The notes under the pieces were generated by a model. That model saw only the letters and a list, made by a program, of their open reading frames with translations. It was not told the DNA's origin and did no database searches. DNA of 37,591 nt from Thermohalobaculum sp039030715 (GTDB lineage Bacteria > Pseudomonadota > Alphaproteobacteria > Rhodobacterales > Rhodobacteraceae): NCBI GenBank assembly GCA_039030715.1, contig JBCCDU010000042.1, positions 1 through 37,591 of the forward strand, given 5' to 3'. This document shows, piece after piece, positions 1 through 7,087 of the stretch. A program made the position numbers and the translations under genes. Every line of letters begins with the position of its first letter. Positions within the stretch are counted from its first letter, which is position 1.

Positions 1-399
1 AAGAATGACAAGGACCGCAAGGCCATGCTGTCGCCTGCTCTGCTTGATCTATTGCGTGACTACTGGAGGGAGGCACGGCCTGAAGGATGGCTGTTTCCCG
101 GCAAACCCAAGATCATGGCCCTGTCGCCACGCCAACTGAACCGGGCGTTCACATCGGCCAAACACATGGCCGGGATCGACAAGCCTGCCACGCTGCAAAC
201 CTTGCGCCACAGCTTTGCAACGCATCTTCTGGAGGCTGGAACCGATGTCCGGGTGATCCAGGTGCTCTTGGGGCATGCCAAACTCAGCACGACAGCGCGA
301 TACACCCATGTCGCGACCAAAACCATTCGCGGCACCGTCAGCCCATACGAGATGTTGGAAAAGCTGCAAGACCACACTGTCAGGCGGGGGTTGGAGTAG
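1..399 (+). CDS. Tyrosine recombinase/integrase of IS91 type, C-terminal part
   Basis: The frame is open from base 1, so the gene starts upstream of the window; the ATG at 25 is internal. About 132 residues of the catalytic domain are present. The box II signature LRHSFATHLLEAG, the LLGHAKLSTTARYTHV segment with the catalytic His and nucleophilic Tyr, and a WLFPG segment upstream are all visible. This domain cuts and joins DNA through a Tyr-DNA intermediate. In IS91-type elements the companion recombinase is thought to assist the element, though its exact job is unclear. The stop is TAG at 397-399, and the transposase follows in the same reading frame 12 bases later. Confidence 0.85.
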   Translation, partial: KNDKDRKAMLSPALLDLLRDYWREARPEGWLFPGKPKIMALSPRQLNRAFTSAKHMAGIDKPATLQTLRHSFATHLLEAGTDVRVIQVLLGHAKLSTTARYTHVATKTIRGTVSPYEMLEKLQDHTVRRGLE

Positions 400-411
400 C
401 AGTTCGGGCAC

Positions 412-1611
412 TTGCCGCGCCCACGGCTGGAGATCGCTGACATCTTTCGGAAGTATGGTCCAGCGTATCGGCGAGCCAATACCGGGCATGTCAGCCTGAA
501 CCAGCTCAAAGCGATGTCGGCAATCGAAGCCTGCCGGACCGAGGCGCTCGGCGGGCATGTAGCGGGGTGCGCCAAATGCGGCCACCATCACATCGCGTAC
601 AACAGTTGCAAGAACCGGCATTGTCCCAAGTGCCAGGGTCCCGCCGCGCGGGACTGGATGGAGGCGCGTGCTGATGACCTGCTGCCGGTCGAGTACTTCC
701 ACGTCGTGTTCACGATGCCCGCTGAGATCGCCCGCATCGCCTTTTGGAACCCAAAGGCGGTCTATGGCCTGTTGTTCCGCGCATCGGCCGAAACAGTGAT
801 GACCATCGCCGCCGATCCCAAGCGCCTCGGCGCGAAGGTCGGCATGACCAGCGTTCTTCACACCTGGGGATCCGCGCTGACGCATCATCCGCACATCCAC
901 ATGATCGTCCCAGGTGGTGGCTTGTCACCGGACGGCGCCAGATGGGTAGCCTGCAAGCCAGGGTTCTTCCTGCACGTGCGCGTGCTGGCGAGGCTGTTCC
1001 GCCGCCTGTTCCTGAACGGCCTTCTCGAGTTGCACCGCGCCGGCCAGCTCACTTTCTTTGGCGATCTCGAACGATTGGCGCAAACGGATGTCTTCGCGCG
1101 GTGGCTCGCCCCGTTCCGCAATACAGATTGGGTGGTCTATGCCAAACCCCCGTTTGGCGGGCCCGAGGCGGTTCTGGCCTATCTGAGCCGATACACACAT
1201 CGGGTCGCGATCTCGAACCACCGCTTGGTCAGCGCGGATGCTGATGCAGTTGCGTTCCGCTGGAAGGATTACAGGATCAAGCGCGGTGATCGCCAAAAGG
1301 TCATGCGCGTGGCTACGCCAGAGTTCATCCGCCGCTTCCTGATCCATGTTCTCCCAAATGGCTTCCATCGCATCCGGCATTATGGCCTGTTGGCCAGTGC
1401 GTCGCGTAGAACAAACATCACGAAGATCCGAGCGTTGCTCGGTGTTCAACGCACCGAATAAACCACTGAACCAGAGCCGGAACCCGAGGCCACCCCTCTC
1501 ACTTTGCGCGAGCCATGCCCCTGCTGCGGCGGCGCCATGCGCATCACCGAGATCTTCCGGCGTGGCCAGAAACCAATGTCACGCGCACCACCCAGGGAGA
1601 CGGCAGCATGA
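412..1611 (+). pseudogene. IS91-family HUH transposase, broken by an in-frame stop near the C terminus
   Basis: The protein opens with the family's N-terminal zinc-binding part (CAKCGHHH, then CKNRHCPKCQ), followed by the HUH metal-binding motif HPHIH in THHPHIHMIVPGGG and by the tyrosine motif YLSRYTHRVAISN. These are the parts that nick single-stranded DNA in rolling-circle transposition. Translation would stop at TAA 1459-1461 after 349 residues. The same frame stays open for another 50 codons (1462-1611) and encodes an acidic proline-rich linker and a CPCCGGAM knuckle, the usual C-terminal end of IS91 transposases. The likely start is TTG at 412, since a TAG lies just upstream in frame; its ribosome site is poor. 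Confidence 0.85.
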
Positions 1612-2202
1612 CACGAAGCCTGTTCACCAAAATCAACATGCACCGGTCACCTGTGGTTGATTGGTCAAACCGACTGCGGCCATCATCCAGAATGACGGCG
1701 CGAATTGCATCAACCCGGCGAAATGCCCGCGACCAAGGTGGCAGAAATTGACTGCAGCAAGCGCGCCCAACACAGGCGGCCGCGCGCCCGTGACAACGTC
1801 CGCCTCATCCGCCAGCGCTCTTTCCCATAGACCGGTCCCAGATCCTCGCGGCTTCCTCCTTCCGAGGTTTGTCAACGCGGGCCGCTTGCAGAGCAAGATG
1901 GCAGCGCTGCGCCCCGGCCCGCATCGAAAAACCTGCAGGAATCAAGAACTTCGCGGTGCGATATAATATGAACAGACACACGCTAATTCATAACAGTGTT
2001 GTCGCGATGCCTTCAGCGGCCAACTTGGTTAGATATAGCATGTCCTTGCCTCAGCAGGGTGTGAAGCGTGCTCTGTCGTAGCCATGTGCAACACGATACA
2101 CTTGCAGTAGGCGGCAAATCATAATTGACAAATAGCAAATTAAATTATCTATTAGTAAATATTAACGCCAAACAGGCCGGTTTTTTGAGCGGAGACTCTG
2201 AG
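1612..2202. other. Gene-free stretch after the IS91 element
   Basis: No convincing coding region was found. Short open frames on both strands (for example within 1633-1966) have no recognisable domains and no good ribosome sites. The first 300 bases are GC-rich and may still be the right flank of the IS91 element. From about 1965 the DNA becomes AT-rich, which suggests a junction to DNA of other origin or a regulatory region. A sigma-70-like promoter lies at 2125-2153. Confidence 0.6.
2125..2153 (+). promoter_or_regulatory. Sigma-70-like promoter for the Rieske oxygenase operon
   Basis: A perfect -35 hexamer TTGACA (2125-2130) is followed after 17 bases by TCTATT (2148-2153), which matches 4 of 6 bases of the -10 consensus. 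The stretch is AT-rich and lies about 50 bases upstream of the first good start codon in the operon (2203). Confidence 0.45.
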
Positions 2203-2400
2203 ATGATGAATAGCATGACTCGCTTTTCGAATTTGCTGTCCGAAATCCGACTAAACACTCCGAATGTGCGCAGCAAGATCGTTTCGTCGGGACACCGAGC
2301 CAGGCCGGCCAACAATCACCAAGTACCAGACTATCTGCTGGCTCTGCGCACGGTAGAAGAAGCGATTCTGGAAGGGCTGGAGACAGCTGAGAAGCTATGA
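2203..2400 (+). CDS. Small protein of unknown function, coupled to the Rieske oxygenase
   Basis: This 65-residue protein has no domain that I recognise. The start at ATG 2203 is preferred because GGAG lies 8 bases upstream. A longer reading from TTG 2125 would overlap the promoter. The stop TGA at 2398-2400 overlaps the ATG of the oxygenase by four bases, so the two are probably translationally coupled. The C-terminal half (about residues 40-65) is rich in Leu, Glu and Ala and is likely a single amphipathic helix, which could suit a small partner or accessory subunit. Nothing in the sequence shows a function. Confidence 0.6.
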   Translation: MMNSMTRFSNLLSEIRLNTPNVRSKIVSSGHRARPANNHQVPDYLLALRTVEEAILEGLETAEKL

Positions 2401-3455
2401 CCGAAAACATCTACACGTCATCATCGTATTTCGCGACCGAACTCAGAACGATTTTCCGTCGAAACTGGATCTGCGCAGGTTTCGCAAGTCAGATTCCTGA
2501 ACTTGGTGACATAGTACCCGTTACGGTCGGAGGGTTGCCGTTGATGCTGGTTCGGGGCGAATCCCGAGATGTCCGCGTCTTCCATAATGTGTGTCGCCAT
2601 CGTGGTTCGACTCTGATCGACGCACCCTGTCAGGGGCGCAAGATGATCCGCTGCCCCTATCATTCGTGGGTCTACAGCCTTTCTGGCGATCTGGTGCAGC
2701 GTCCGCATTTCGACGGGCCGGATAAGCACTCTGCTACGGAGACGCACCTTTGGTCCGTGAACAGCCGAACTTGGGGTGATCTGATATTTGTGCACATTGA
2801 TACCCCCGAGGTTGAATTCGATAGCTTCATCGCGCCGCTAAAGGCTATTGGTGAGGCCTATGGCATTTCGGACGCAAACTTTGACGAAACAATCGACATA
2901 ACGATTGATGCGAACTGGAAATTATTGGTCGAGAACTTTGTCGACGGGTACCACGTTGCCAGTGTCCATCCTACCCTGGAAAGAAGTGTACCTACTCGAA
3001 CGCACAAGTTCCGGACAGAGCCACCACTTTTCATCGGTGAAGCACCGCGCAACACTGGCGAGCACGGCTCTTACGTGTCGGGCCTGCCGGAGTTCCCCGA
3101 TGTCAGTGAGTCGGTTCGTGGCACGCTCACCTATATCTCGGTCTTTCCCAACCTTTGCGTGAATATGACCTCAGACCGGTTTTCGGTCTATCTCATGCGG
3201 CCAGAGGCACCGGACCGGTCTCAAGAGGTAATCTGCAACTACTATGCTTCTGCGGCCTTCGCTGTCTCTACAGAAGAACTACGTCGGTCGATGACCCGAA
3301 ATCAGATTGCGTTCAACGCCGAAGATATCGACGCACTGGTCCAATTGCAGATCGGTCGGGGCTCGGATATCTATGACACAGGACAACCTTCCCCTTATTG
3401 GGACACGAACGCCGAAGGGTTTCTCGCAATGTGCGGGGCGGGAGTGCAGTCTTGA
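2397..3455 (+). CDS. Rieske-type aromatic-ring/amine oxygenase, alpha subunit
   Basis: The protein has 352 residues. The N-terminal Rieske domain shows both [2Fe-2S] ligand pairs, C66-x-H68 (CRHRG) and C86-x2-H89 (CPYHSW). The C-terminal catalytic domain has the mononuclear iron motif ENFVDGYHVASVHP with the bridging Asp183 and ligands His186 and His191; the third, acidic ligand should be among the Asp/Glu residues near 310-320. Family members hydroxylate aromatic rings or demethylate quaternary and tertiary amines (choline, carnitine or stachydrine type), and the single-subunit layout resembles the amine group. No ferredoxin or reductase gene is adjacent, so electrons must come from a partner encoded elsewhere. 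It is coupled to the genes on both sides by overlapping stop and start codons. Confidence 0.85.
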   Translation: MTENIYTSSSYFATELRTIFRRNWICAGFASQIPELGDIVPVTVGGLPLMLVRGESRDVRVFHNVCRHRGSTLIDAPCQGRKMIRCPYHSWVYSLSGDLVQRPHFDGPDKHSATETHLWSVNSRTWGDLIFVHIDTPEVEFDSFIAPLKAIGEAYGISDANFDETIDITIDANWKLLVENFVDGYHVASVHPTLERSVPTRTHKFRTEPPLFIGEAPRNTGEHGSYVSGLPEFPDVSESVRGTLTYISVFPNLCVNMTSDRFSVYLMRPEAPDRSQEVICNYYASAAFAVSTEELRRSMTRNQIAFNAEDIDALVQLQIGRGSDIYDTGQPSPYWDTNAEGFLAMCGAGVQS

Positions 3456-4252
3456 TGGCCTTTGATCCGGACACGGCTAAAGGGCGTTATAAAGGTTATG
3501 TTGGCTTCATCTCACCTCCAGCATCATTTGATTGCTCGCCCCAGCAGTTCCTGGACATCGCTGCGTCGCCCTTAGGCATTCTGCAGCATGTCCCGCTGAT
3601 TGGGGATTTCGAGTACGGAGATATCGATGACGGCGCAGCGGATCTGGCAGCGGTAGAACGCGGCGCAAAGGCGCTTGCGCCATGCGGCGTCGAGGTAATC
3701 GCCCAGGTCGGGGGGTATTGGGCACTTTCTTTCACCCCGACCTACGAGGCCGCAGTGGCGCAGTCAGAGCGTTTGACCAAGATTGCCGGCATTCCGGTCA
3801 TTCTGGCATGGCAGGCGACTATCAATGCCCTGCGTCACATTGGAGCAAGACGTGTTTCGATTGCCGCGGGGTATTATCGCCCGGATTGGATCGCGCGGTC
3901 GTTAGCCTTGATCGAGGGCGCCGGGATAGAAATTCTTTGGTGCGGCGACCTGATCAGCCAGGGTCTAGTGGCCGATGAAGACACCCGGAACAAAATCGAA
4001 GAACGAACGAGATGGGACTACCCAGACGAGTTGGTGCGCGAAGCGTGCGTTGAAGCTGCGCGGCGAGCGCCTGAGGCAGATGCAGTTCTGCAGATAGGTG
4101 CTGGAATGCGGCCGATCCTGCAGGCGGCGACCATTGAGGCTGAAACGAAGATGCCTCTGGTGTCCACGGATATCGCACTTTCTTGGTCTATCCTGCGGAC
4201 CCTTGGTGGCAAAGCACGGGCCGACACTGGACAGCTTTTACAGTCGCTCTGA
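3455..4252 (+). CDS. Asp/Glu racemase superfamily protein (maleate isomerase/arylmalonate decarboxylase-like)
   Basis: The start ATG 3455 shares one base with the stop of the Rieske gene, and a GGGAG lies upstream; the protein has 265 residues. The fold is recognised from its overall pattern and from the segment near residues 234-250 (PLVSTDIALSWSILRTLG), which is typical of maleate isomerases and arylmalonate decarboxylases. In this superfamily one or two Cys residues do the chemistry. Here the first active-site loop reads QVGGYW (84-89) and the second IGAGMRP (214-220), so neither has Cys at the usual place; Cys27, 77, 163 and 198 lie elsewhere. The reaction is therefore open. The tight coupling implies that it acts on the oxygenase substrate or product. 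Confidence 0.7.
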   Translation: MAFDPDTAKGRYKGYVGFISPPASFDCSPQQFLDIAASPLGILQHVPLIGDFEYGDIDDGAADLAAVERGAKALAPCGVEVIAQVGGYWALSFTPTYEAAVAQSERLTKIAGIPVILAWQATINALRHIGARRVSIAAGYYRPDWIARSLALIEGAGIEILWCGDLISQGLVADEDTRNKIEERTRWDYPDELVREACVEAARRAPEADAVLQIGAGMRPILQAATIEAETKMPLVSTDIALSWSILRTLGGKARADTGQLLQSL

Positions 4253-4407
4253 CGCTATCAGCTTAAGGTGATGATTGAACGGAGGGCTGTTTTTTGGTGT
4301 AGCTGCATGGACCTCAACTTCGAATGTCCGTGAACGCTTGTTTCCAGACCTTAAATCACCCTGGTCAAACGGCGGCTTCGTCCGCATAGCGTGCTTGGTA
4401 AGGTGCG

Positions 4408-5520
4408 CTACTCTAGTGACGGATAGACGGCTACAGGGCTGCCAAGATTGTTGAAATCCGGTTTCACGCCAAGGCCTGGCGTGTCGGGGGCGTGGAGTTT
4501 TCCGTCGCGGACCTCGGGGCCCGGCTGGCCGGTCGAGGCGGTGTTGTAGTTGTGCAGATCCGTCGCGTTCACCAGGAACTCGGGCGGGGTGGAGGCTGCC
4601 AGATGGGCCAGCGTGGCGGTGGTGACCTCGCCGCCCCAGGTGTCCTCGGCCACCACCGGGATGCGGCAGTCCACCAGGTAGTCGCGCATCCGGCGGGTCT
4701 TTGACAGACCGCCCTGTTTGGAAATCTTCAGGCAGACCGCTTCGGCCCCCCGGTCCTCGACCACGCGATGCGCCATCCGCATATCGGTGATGCATTCGTC
4801 CAGCTTCATCGGCAGGTCGGTGCGGCGGCGGACATGCTGACATTCCTCGTAAGTGCGGCAGGGCTGCTCCAGGAAGTAATCCAGATCCCGCGTGGCGCGG
4901 GCGACGCGCAGGGCCTGATCCACGGTCCAGCCCTGATTGGCATCGGCAAAGGCTTTCTCGCCGGGCTTGAGATGGGGCACGGTCACGCGGATTCGTTCGA
5001 TATCGCCCGCCCAGTCGGCGCCGACCTTGACCTGGAACTGGCGATAGCCTGTCTGGCGATGCACCTCCATCTCGCGCAGCATCTCGTCCGGCGCGTTCTG
5101 CGGGGCGACCCGGTACATCGGTGCGCCGTCCGTCAGCTTCCCGCCCAGCAGCAGCCAGACCGGCACCCCCAGCGATTGGCCCAGAAGGTCCCAGCAGGCC
5201 GCATCGAAGGGTGCCTTGGCATAGCCGTGACCCCGGATCGTGTGGTCCATGATCTGCTCGATCCGGGCTGTCTGGCGGGGATCCTCGCCCAGCAATGCAG
5301 GGGCCAGCAGACGCGCCGCCGCCTCGACCCCTTCGGAATGGGCGTCCATATAATTCTCGCCGCAGGGACAGAACTCGCCACAGCCGCTCAGCCCGGCATC
5401 GGTGTCGATAACGACCACGCTGCTCATGGCGGTGGTGATCGCGTTGCCGGCGCCCCATCGATACGTCCCGCCGACATAGGGCAGCGCGGCCTTGTAGACC
5501 GATATCCGTGTGATCTTCAT
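4408..5520 (-). CDS. Enolase-superfamily enzyme (mandelate racemase/muconate lactonizing group)
   Basis: The protein has 370 residues from ATG 5520, with GGGAG 8 bases upstream. Visible active-site parts of the muconate-lactonizing subgroup are Lys165 (FQVKVG), metal ligands Asp193 (ADANQGW), Glu218 (LEQP) and Asp241 (LDEC), and Lys265 (CLKIS). Two Lys residues facing each other across the barrel fit a racemase, epimerase or dehydratase that removes a proton alpha to a carboxylate. The general look resembles hydroxyproline-betaine epimerases and hydroxyproline dehydratases of marine alphaproteobacteria, but the substrate cannot be read from the sequence. It is transcribed away from the molybdenum hydroxylase operon, and a shared regulatory gap (5521-5750) suggests a common pathway. 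Confidence 0.85.
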   Translation of the reverse strand: MKITRISVYKAALPYVGGTYRWGAGNAITTAMSSVVVIDTDAGLSGCGEFCPCGENYMDAHSEGVEAAARLLAPALLGEDPRQTARIEQIMDHTIRGHGYAKAPFDAACWDLLGQSLGVPVWLLLGGKLTDGAPMYRVAPQNAPDEMLREMEVHRQTGYRQFQVKVGADWAGDIERIRVTVPHLKPGEKAFADANQGWTVDQALRVARATRDLDYFLEQPCRTYEECQHVRRRTDLPMKLDECITDMRMAHRVVEDRGAEAVCLKISKQGGLSKTRRMRDYLVDCRIPVVAEDTWGGEVTTATLAHLAASTPPEFLVNATDLHNYNTASTGQPGPEVRDGKLHAPDTPGLGVKPDFNNLGSPVAVYPSLE

Positions 5521-5690
5521 GCTGATGCTCCCGATCCGGCGCGGCGTTCCCCGCAGCAAAGCGCGGGACGGCCCCAGGCCGCTCGCCCGACAACGACATC
5601 GCCGGTCGGGTTCAGGGTAGAGATTGCGGCAAGCAGGGGGTGGTTCATGCTTGAACTTCCCCCATATCCCCCTTTAACTGTCTCCAACGT

Positions 5691-5714
5691 CCGGCGGATT
5701 TGCGATTCCGCCGG
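5691..5714. promoter_or_regulatory. Perfect inverted repeat in the divergent gap
   Basis: CCGGCGGA (5691-5698) and TCCGCCGG (5707-5714) form a perfect 8-base inverted repeat with an 8-base spacer. It sits 36 bases upstream of the molybdenum hydroxylase start codon and between two divergent genes. The size and symmetry suit an operator for a dimeric regulator or a leader hairpin. No regulator gene is adjacent. Confidence 0.4.
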
Positions 5715-5750
5715 GTCGGTTCCCAGCAGTCTTAGGCGCGAGGTCGACCC

Positions 5751-6611
5751 ATGAGATATGAAGCCCCGAACACGCTCGACCGGGCGGTGGACCTGTTAGC
5801 GGCCGAAGGGGGAGTGACCCGTATTCTGGCCGGCGGCACCGACGTGCTGGTGCAATTGCGTTCGGGGATGATCGAGCCGGATTTGATCCTGGATATCAAG
5901 CGGATCGACGGAATTTACGATATCGTGCAGGAAGCCGGCGGGTATCGCGTCGGTGCCGCCGTTCCGGGCGCGATGCTGGGCGAACACGAGGGGGTGAGCG
6001 CGATGTGGCCCGGCGTGGTCGAGGCGCTGGAGCTTGTGGGCTCCACCCAGGTTCAGGGCCGCGCGACGCTGGCGGGCAATCTCTGCAATGCCTCGCCCGC
6101 GGCGGACAGCGTGCCCGCAATGATCGCCGCCGCGGCCACAGTGCGGCTGCACGGGCCGGACGGCACCCGCGATGTTCCGGTGGAGGAGATCGGTGTCGCG
6201 CCCGGCAAGACCTCGCTGAAGAAGGGCGAGATCGTGGGTTCGGTATTCCTGCCGCCCCGTTCCGATCGTGCGGGCGATGCCTATCTGCGGTTCATCCCGC
6301 GGACCGAGATGGATATTGCGGTGGTCGGTGCCGCGGTCAGCCTGTCGCTGGACGGCGATACGGTCGCCGATGCCCGCGTTTCGCTGGGTGCCGTGGCGCC
6401 GACGGCGCTGCTGGTGGAAGACGCGGCCAAGGCGTTGATCGGCACGACAGCCGACGAGGCAGCTTGCACCGCGTTGGCGGCAGCCGCCTCCGCCGCCTGC
6501 AACCCGATTGATGACAAACGCGGCACGGTTGATTTCCGCGTGAAAGTGGCGGGGGTGCTCGCCACCCGCGCCGCCAAGATCGCGATGGCCCGCGCCAAGG
6601 GAGACGCCTGA
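5751..6611 (+). CDS. Molybdenum hydroxylase, FAD-binding medium subunit (CoxM-like)
   Basis: The protein has 286 residues, normal for the family. The two FAD-binding segments are present: AGGTDVLVQL near residues 27-36 and TLAGNLCNASPAADS near 106-120. This subunit passes electrons from the iron-sulfur subunit to FAD and on to an acceptor. A GAGGT lies upstream of ATG 5751. The stop codon overlaps the start of the small subunit by one base. The order medium, small, large is that of CO-dehydrogenase-like and nicotine-dehydrogenase-like enzymes. Confidence 0.9.
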   Translation: MRYEAPNTLDRAVDLLAAEGGVTRILAGGTDVLVQLRSGMIEPDLILDIKRIDGIYDIVQEAGGYRVGAAVPGAMLGEHEGVSAMWPGVVEALELVGSTQVQGRATLAGNLCNASPAADSVPAMIAAAATVRLHGPDGTRDVPVEEIGVAPGKTSLKKGEIVGSVFLPPRSDRAGDAYLRFIPRTEMDIAVVGAAVSLSLDGDTVADARVSLGAVAPTALLVEDAAKALIGTTADEAACTALAAAASAACNPIDDKRGTVDFRVKVAGVLATRAAKIAMARAKGDA

Positions 6612-7084
6612 TGCAAATCCATGTCGCAACCAAAGTAAATGGGGACGAGACGGAGTTCCTCTGCGATCCCGAAGAAACGTTGCTGGACGTGCTGCGCGAC
6701 CGGCTGGGCCTGACCGGCGCCAAGGAGGGCTGCGGCACCGGCGATTGCGGGGCCTGCTCCATTACCGTCGACGGGCGCCTGATATGCGCCTGCCTGATGC
6801 TGGGGGCCGAGGCGCAGGGCCGCGAGATCGCCACCATCGAGGGGATGGCCGCGGGCGAAGCGTTGCACCCCCTGCAGCAGAAATTCCTGGATCATGCCGC
6901 CCTGCAATGCGGGATCTGCACGCCCGGCATTCTGGTCGCCGCCAAGAACCTGCTGGAGAAGAACCCCGATCCGACCGAGACCGAGGTGCGCTATTGGCTG
7001 GCGGGCAATCTTTGCCGCTGCACCGGATATGACAAGATCGTTCGCGCGGTGATGGACGCTGCAGCCGAGATGAGAGGAGCCTGA
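6611..7084 (+). CDS. Molybdenum hydroxylase, [2Fe-2S] small subunit (CoxS-like)
   Basis: The protein has 157 residues. The N-terminal plant-type ferredoxin domain carries C41-x4-C46-x2-C49-x11-C61. The C-terminal helical domain carries C100-x2-C103 (CGICTPG) and C135-x-C137 (CRCTGY). Both clusters are therefore complete. They relay electrons between the molybdenum site and FAD. ATG 6611 shares a base with the previous stop, and the large subunit starts 3 bases after this stop, so the three subunits are made together. Confidence 0.93.
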   Translation: MQIHVATKVNGDETEFLCDPEETLLDVLRDRLGLTGAKEGCGTGDCGACSITVDGRLICACLMLGAEAQGREIATIEGMAAGEALHPLQQKFLDHAALQCGICTPGILVAAKNLLEKNPDPTETEVRYWLAGNLCRCTGYDKIVRAVMDAAAEMRGA

Positions 7085-7087
7085 CCC

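Larger units (their letters stand above)
1..1611 (+). mobile_element. IS91-family element, 5' part cut off by the window
   Basis: A tyrosine-recombinase gene and an HUH transposase gene lie head to tail on the plus strand, the usual pair in IS91-type elements of alphaproteobacteria. These elements move by rolling-circle transposition and have no long terminal inverted repeats, so the right end cannot be fixed from sequence alone; it lies at or beyond the end of the broken transposase. The left end is outside the window. The transposase carries a stop codon before its C-terminal zinc-ribbon part, so this copy is probably inactive. The AT-rich stretch that follows and the accessory genes after it fit an insertion next to variable DNA. 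Confidence 0.85.

Noticed and set aside
2125..2202. Extension of the small protein to a TTG start at 2125
   Set aside because: The TTG is part of a perfect -35 hexamer and has no ribosome site, while ATG 2203 has a good one.
4238..5599. A 453-codon minus-strand frame overlapping the enolase-superfamily gene
   Set aside because: It is an alternative frame of that gene. The enolase frame has all active-site residues, this one has none. Its last 49 codons in 4238-4387 lie in the gap but have no ribosome site or known match.
5651..5679. A promoter TTGAAC-N17-TTAACT before the molybdenum hydroxylase
   Set aside because: The -10 matches only 3 of 6 bases; too weak to list as a feature.
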